Shown here in pieces: positions 46,682 to 50,560 of a DNA stretch of 50,560 nt. Each line of letters starts with the position of its first letter. Within the stretch, counting starts at the first letter, position 1. The notes beneath the pieces are model-generated. The model did not search any database and had not been told where the DNA came from. It saw only the letters and a program-made list of their open reading frames with translations. The DNA is taken from positions 1 through 50,560 of the forward strand of contig DASTKT010000082.1 in assembly GCA_035715725.1 (NCBI GenBank), in the 5' to 3' direction. This DNA is from JADGGV01 sp035715725 (GTDB lineage: Bacteria; Gemmatimonadota; Gemmatimonadetes; Longimicrobiales; RSA9). A program made the translations under genes and the position numbers.

Positions 46682-48987
46682 GCGCCGTCGAGCCCCGCGC
46701 CGGCGATCCCGCGATCACCCCGGAGATCGTCCGCGAGCACGGCCTCTCCGGCGACGAGTACCGCCTGATCCTCGACATCCTCGGCCGCGAGCCGACCTGG
46801 ACGGAGCTGGGCGTGTTCAGCGCGCTCTGGTCGGAGCACTGCGGCTACAAGAACTCGAAGCCGCTGCTGCGGACCTTGCCGACCGAGGCGCCATGGGTGC
46901 TGCAGGGCCCGGGCGAGAACGCCGGCGTCATCGACATCGGGGACGGGCTCGCCGTCGCGTTCAAGATCGAGTCGCACAACCACCCGTCGGCGGTGGAGCC
47001 GTATCAGGGCGCGGCGACCGGCGTCGGCGGCATCCTGCGCGACGTCTTCACGATGGGCGCGCGGCCGATCGCGGTGCTCGATTCGCTGCGCTTCGGCCCG
47101 CTCGCGAGTCCGCGGGTCCGCTACCTCTTCGCCGGCGTGGTGCGCGGCGTGGGCGACTACGGCAACTCCGTCGGCATCCCGAACATCGGCGGCGAGACGT
47201 ACTTCGACGACGCGTACGAGGGCAACCCGCTGGTGAACGCCATGGCGATCGGGCTCCTGAAGAAGGAGGAGCTGATCCGTGCCGAGGCGACGGGGGTCGG
47301 CAACCCGATCCTCGCGGTGGGCGCACGCACCGGCCGCGACGGCATTCACGGCGCGACGTTCGCGAGCGAGGAGCTGGCGGAGGGCTCGGAGGCGAAGCGC
47401 CCGCAGGTGCAGGTCGGCGACCCGTTCACGGAGAAGCTGCTGCTGGAGGCGTCGCTCGAGCTGATCAAGAGCGGGCACATCGTCGGGATCCAGGACATGG
47501 GCGCGGCGGGGCTGGCGTCCTCGTCCACGGAGATGGCGGCGCGCGCCGGGACCGGCGTCGACATCGACGTCGCCCTGGTCCCGGTGCGCGAGGAGGGGAT
47601 GACGCCCTACGAGATCCTGCTCTCGGAGTCGCAGGAGCGGATGCTCGTCGTCGCGAAGCGGGGCCACGAGGAGGAGGTCCGGAAGATCCTCGCGAAGTGG
47701 GACCTCGAGGCGGCGGTGATCGGCGTGGTCACGGACGACGGGCTCTACCGGGTGCGGGAGCACGGCCGCGTCGTCGCCGAGATCCCGGGCTACCCGCTCG
47801 TGACCGGCTGCCCGACCTACGTGCGCGAGGCGCGCGAGTCGGAGGACGTGCAGCGGCTGCGGGCGCGGGACCCGATGGCGCTGGAGGAGCCCGGCGGCCC
47901 GGCGCACCCCGGGCGCGTGCTGCTGCGGCTGCTCGCCTCGCCGAACATCGCCTCCAAGTACTGGATCTACCGCCAGTACGACTCGACCGTGCGCACGAAC
48001 ACGGTACTGGGACCCGGCGGCGACGCCGGCGTCCTCCGCATCCGCGGCACCGCGAAGGGGATCGCGGCGACGGTGGACTGCAACGGCCGCTACGTCTTCC
48101 TGAACCCGCGCCGCGGCGGCATGATCGCCGTGGCGGAAGCGGCCCGGAACCTGGCGTGCGTCGGCGCGCGGCCCCGCGCGGTGACGGACAACCTGAACTT
48201 CGGCAACCCTCTGAAGCCGGAGGTCTACCACCAGCTCAAGGAGAGCGTGGCGGGGATCGCGGAGGCGTGCCGGCACTTCGACACACCGGTGGTGAGCGGG
48301 AACGTCTCGCTCTACAACGAGAGCCCGAAGGGCGCGATCTACCCGACGCCGGTGATCGGGATGGTCGGGGTCCTCGACGACGTGGACGCGCGGCTCGGCA
48401 TGCGCTTCCGCGCGGCCGGAGACGCCATCGTGCTGCTCGGCCGGAATACCGCGGAGCTGGGCGGATCGGAGTACCTCAAGGTCGTGCACGGGGAGGTGGC
48501 CGGGGATGCGCCGGCCGTGGAGCTGGCCGCGGAGAAGAGGCTCCAGGACGCGCTGATCGAGCTGGCCGGGAGCCATCTCGCGGCGAGCGCGCACGACTGC
48601 GCGGAGGGCGGCCTGGCGGTCTGCCTGGCCGAGTGCGCGATCCGCGACCCGGACCATCCGTTCGGGGTCGATGTCGAGCTGGACGACGAGATCCACGGCG
48701 CCGCGCTGCTCTTCGGCGAGGCGCAGGGCCGCGTCGTGGTCTCGTGCGCGCCGCAGCACCTCGACCGGGTCCTCGCCGTGGCCGATCGGAACGGCGTGCC
48801 CGCACGCCGGATCGGCACGGTCGGCGAGCAGGACGGGCGCTTCGTGGTCCGGACGCGGACGGCGCCGGCCATCGATGTGCCGGCGGCGGACCTCGCGGAG
48901 GTCTGGGCCACGGCGATCCCGCGCATGATGGAGCGCTCGGCGGCGGCGGTCGAGGTGGCGGTCGAGCACCCGGCGGTGCCGCGATAG
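46678..48987 (+). CDS. purL: Phosphoribosylformylglycinamidine synthase subunit PurL
   Basis: PurL is the catalytic ATP-dependent FGAM synthase of the small type that needs PurS and PurQ. The 769-residue protein has SEHCGYKNSKPLL, IESHNHPSAVEPYQGAATG, GDYGNSVGIPNIGGE, IQDMGAAGLASSSTEMA, LLSESQERML, TDNLNFGNP, and SAHDCAEGGLAV, the normal motif order. The ATG overlaps the purQ stop. It ends 93 bases before purF. Confidence 0.97.
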   Translation: MSAVEPRAGDPAITPEIVREHGLSGDEYRLILDILGREPTWTELGVFSALWSEHCGYKNSKPLLRTLPTEAPWVLQGPGENAGVIDIGDGLAVAFKIESHNHPSAVEPYQGAATGVGGILRDVFTMGARPIAVLDSLRFGPLASPRVRYLFAGVVRGVGDYGNSVGIPNIGGETYFDDAYEGNPLVNAMAIGLLKKEELIRAEATGVGNPILAVGARTGRDGIHGATFASEELAEGSEAKRPQVQVGDPFTEKLLLEASLELIKSGHIVGIQDMGAAGLASSSTEMAARAGTGVDIDVALVPVREEGMTPYEILLSESQERMLVVAKRGHEEEVRKILAKWDLEAAVIGVVTDDGLYRVREHGRVVAEIPGYPLVTGCPTYVREARESEDVQRLRARDPMALEEPGGPAHPGRVLLRLLASPNIASKYWIYRQYDSTVRTNTVLGPGGDAGVLRIRGTAKGIAATVDCNGRYVFLNPRRGGMIAVAEAARNLACVGARPRAVTDNLNFGNPLKPEVYHQLKESVAGIAEACRHFDTPVVSGNVSLYNESPKGAIYPTPVIGMVGVLDDVDARLGMRFRAAGDAIVLLGRNTAELGGSEYLKVVHGEVAGDAPAVELAAEKRLQDALIELAGSHLAASAHDCAEGGLAVCLAECAIRDPDHPFGVDVELDDEIHGAALLFGEAQGRVVVSCAPQHLDRVLAVADRNGVPARRIGTVGEQDGRFVVRTRTAPAIDVPAADLAEVWATAIPRMMERSAAAVEVAVEHPAVPR

Positions 48988-49080
48988 CGAGGTGGCCGCG
49001 GGGATCCGGGCGCTCGGAACGCCCCTCTCTCCGCGTCCGGTTCGGCGGAGCCGATCCCAGCTTACGGGGTAGCAGAGCAC

Positions 49081-50457
49081 ATGTGTGGAATCGTTGCTGT
49101 TAGCGGTCCGGAGCACGCGGCGGAGCTGGCCTTCCTGGGGCTCTATGCCTTGCAGCACCGCGGGCAGGAGGCCGCGGGCATCTGCGCAGTGGAGGATGGA
49201 CAGGCGCGTCTGCGGCGGGAGGACGGCCTCGTCATGGAGGGCTTCGACGACGCGGCGATGCAGGAGCTGCGTGGCCGGACCGCCCTCGGGCACACCCGCT
49301 ACTCGACGGCCGGCGGCGAGGGGCTCGTCAACGCGCAGCCGATCGTCGTCCGCTACCACAGCGGGGACCTGGCGCTCGTGCACAACGGCAATCTCACGAA
49401 CGCGCAGGTGCTGCGTGAGGAGCTGGTGCGGGAAGGCGCGCTCTTCCGGGCGACGGTGGACAGCGAGGTCATCGTCCACCTGATCGCCCGCTCGCGCCGC
49501 ACGGACCCGGACGAGCAGGTGACCGAGGCGCTCTCCCGGCTGACCGGCGCGTTCTCGCTGCTGATCACGATCGGCGACACGCTCTACGCGGCCCGCGATC
49601 CGTGGGGCTACCGGCCGCTCGTGCTCGGCCGGCTCGCCGACGGCTGGGTGCTGGCGAGCGAGACGTGCGCGCTCGACCTCGTGCGCGCCGAGTTCGTGCG
49701 CGAGGTCGCGCCGGGCGAGGTCCTGAAGATCGAGGGCGGCGAGCTGATCCCGCTCCCGGGGCTCGGACGGGCGCCCCGGGTGCAGCCCTGCATCTTCGAG
49801 CTCGTCTACTTCGCGCGCCCGGACTCGAAGGTGTGGGGCGAGACCGTCGATCGCGCCCGCCGCGAGTTCGGCCGCCAGCTCGCGCGCGAGCACCCGGTGG
49901 ACGCGGACTGCGTCTTCAGCGTCCCCGACTCCTCCAACTCCGCAGCGCTGGGCTTCAGCGAGGAGAGCGGGATCCCGCTCGAGCTGGCGCTGATCCGCAA
50001 CCACTACGTCGGCCGGACGTTCATCCACCCGACGCAGGCCGGGCGCGATTTCCGGGTGCGGATCAAGTACAACCCGGTGCGCGAGGTCATCGAGGGGAAG
50101 CGCGTCGTCGTCGTCGACGACTCGCTCGTGCGCGGCACGACCAGCCAGGGGCTCGTCTCCCTGATCCGGGAGGCCGGCGCGAGGGAGGTGCACTTCCGCG
50201 TGGCCAGCCCGCCGGTGAAGTCGCCGTGCTACTACGGCATCGACATGCCGACGCGGGAGGAGCTGATCGGCGCCCGGCTGTCCGTGGAGGAGATCCGGGA
50301 GAAGCTGGACGTCGACTCGCTCGGCTACCTCTCGCTCGAGGGGATGCTCGGCGCGGTCAACGGCGGCCGGCCGTTCTGCACCGCGTGCTTCTCCGGCGAC
50401 TACGAGGCGCCGCTCGTCGACCTCGAGCGCGGACTCCCCGTCCAGGCCCACTGCTGA
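49081..50457 (+). CDS. purF: Amidophosphoribosyltransferase (Fe-S type, no long propeptide)
   Basis: PurF starts de novo purine synthesis by making phosphoribosylamine from PRPP and Gln. The 458-residue protein begins MCGIVAVSG, so only Met is removed to free the catalytic Cys2. The Ntn glutaminase part has YALQHRGQEAAGI and GHTRYSTAG. The phosphoribosyltransferase part has the PRPP loop VVVVDDSLVRGTTSQG. Four Cys match the 4Fe-4S ligand pattern of Bacillus-type PurF: QPCIFE, SPCYYGID, and the CTAC pair near the C-terminus. The ATG lies 93 bases after purL. Confidence 0.97.
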   Translation: MCGIVAVSGPEHAAELAFLGLYALQHRGQEAAGICAVEDGQARLRREDGLVMEGFDDAAMQELRGRTALGHTRYSTAGGEGLVNAQPIVVRYHSGDLALVHNGNLTNAQVLREELVREGALFRATVDSEVIVHLIARSRRTDPDEQVTEALSRLTGAFSLLITIGDTLYAARDPWGYRPLVLGRLADGWVLASETCALDLVRAEFVREVAPGEVLKIEGGELIPLPGLGRAPRVQPCIFELVYFARPDSKVWGETVDRARREFGRQLAREHPVDADCVFSVPDSSNSAALGFSEESGIPLELALIRNHYVGRTFIHPTQAGRDFRVRIKYNPVREVIEGKRVVVVDDSLVRGTTSQGLVSLIREAGAREVHFRVASPPVKSPCYYGIDMPTREELIGARLSVEEIREKLDVDSLGYLSLEGMLGAVNGGRPFCTACFSGDYEAPLVDLERGLPVQAHC

Positions 50458-50560
50458 GCCCCCGCCCGCGCGGCGCCGCCTCGCCCCCGGGGCCGCCGGG
50501 AGGCCCGCGTCGCCCGGGCGGCGCCGCCCTGGCGGGAGGCCCGCGCCGGCTCCGGCCGGC
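50458..50560. other. Right edge, no gene seen
   Basis: The last 103 bases are almost wholly G and C. A 13-mer CGGGAGGCCCGCG occurs at 50497-50509 and again at 50533-50545. Several GGCGCC-type stems could form a purF terminator, but no T-run is within the window. Confidence 0.4.

Noticed and set aside
46477..50451. A 1324-codon antisense open frame over purL and purF
   Set aside because: Same cause as the mfd case: it mirrors conserved pur genes and has the composition of a reverse-strand shadow.
50497..50545. A 13-mer direct repeat at the right edge
   Set aside because: The region is nearly all G and C, where such repeats are expected by chance, and the window ends.

Overview
This is a gene-dense, very GC-rich bacterial chromosome segment. 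It codes on both strands in long tightly packed runs with many ATGA/GTGA stop-start overlaps and frequent GTG starts. I see no rRNA, tRNA, CRISPR, insertion sequence, prophage or integrase, so this is core chromosome rather than an island. The envelope genes (SurA-type parvulins, lipoproteins, FtsEX with an EnvC-like activator, MltD-type transglycosylases) indicate a diderm. That content, together with PurSQL and Fe-S type PurF, fits a Gemmatimonadota-like bacterium. The phylum assignment is inference and tentative.

Layout. 1-6227 (minus): a GDP-mannose-type nucleotidyltransferase fused to a phosphomannomutase-like domain, an AI-2E family membrane protein, and a penicillin acylase running off the left edge. 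6413-7126 (plus): an unnamed protein with a paralogue at 32955-33572. 7196-13133 (minus): a small membrane protein, lepA, a ROK sugar kinase, a hexamer-built inverted repeat, then a translationally coupled trio of PfkB-like kinase, STAS+HATPase protein and STAS-like+winged-helix protein. 13365-19688 (plus): DUF58 protein, BatA-like protein, mfd. 19990-29257 (plus): two parvulin-type prolyl isomerases, pdxA, ftsE, ftsX, an EnvC-like activator, holB, moaC and a lytic transglycosylase. 29339-38939 (minus): a small SH3-like protein, two MltD/LysM transglycosylases, the second unnamed paralogue, an eRF1-like (baeRF) protein with a zinc ribbon, guaB, a DUF1232 protein with its partner, and a divergent ApbE. 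39272-50457 (plus): truA, a transaldolase, a Deg-type protease, then purB-purC-(51-aa membrane protein)-pssA-purS-purQ-purL-purF.

How the genes work together. The right third is mainly purine synthesis, with a phospholipid synthase embedded in it and guaB close by on the other strand. The centre is cell-envelope growth: FtsEX-EnvC regulates peptidoglycan hydrolysis at division, three lytic transglycosylases cut glycan strands, and the parvulins fold exported proteins. The left part holds sugar phosphorylation and activation, plus a partner-switch-like signalling module without recognised targets.

The leads I consider most worth following are the PfkB/STAS-HATPase/STAS-wHTH operon, the pair of unnamed paralogues, the eRF1-like protein with GGE at the possible GGQ position, the CANGAG-hexamer inverted repeat, and the palindrome inside the apparently leaderless truA promoter. 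I cannot demonstrate a wholly new system from sequence alone.
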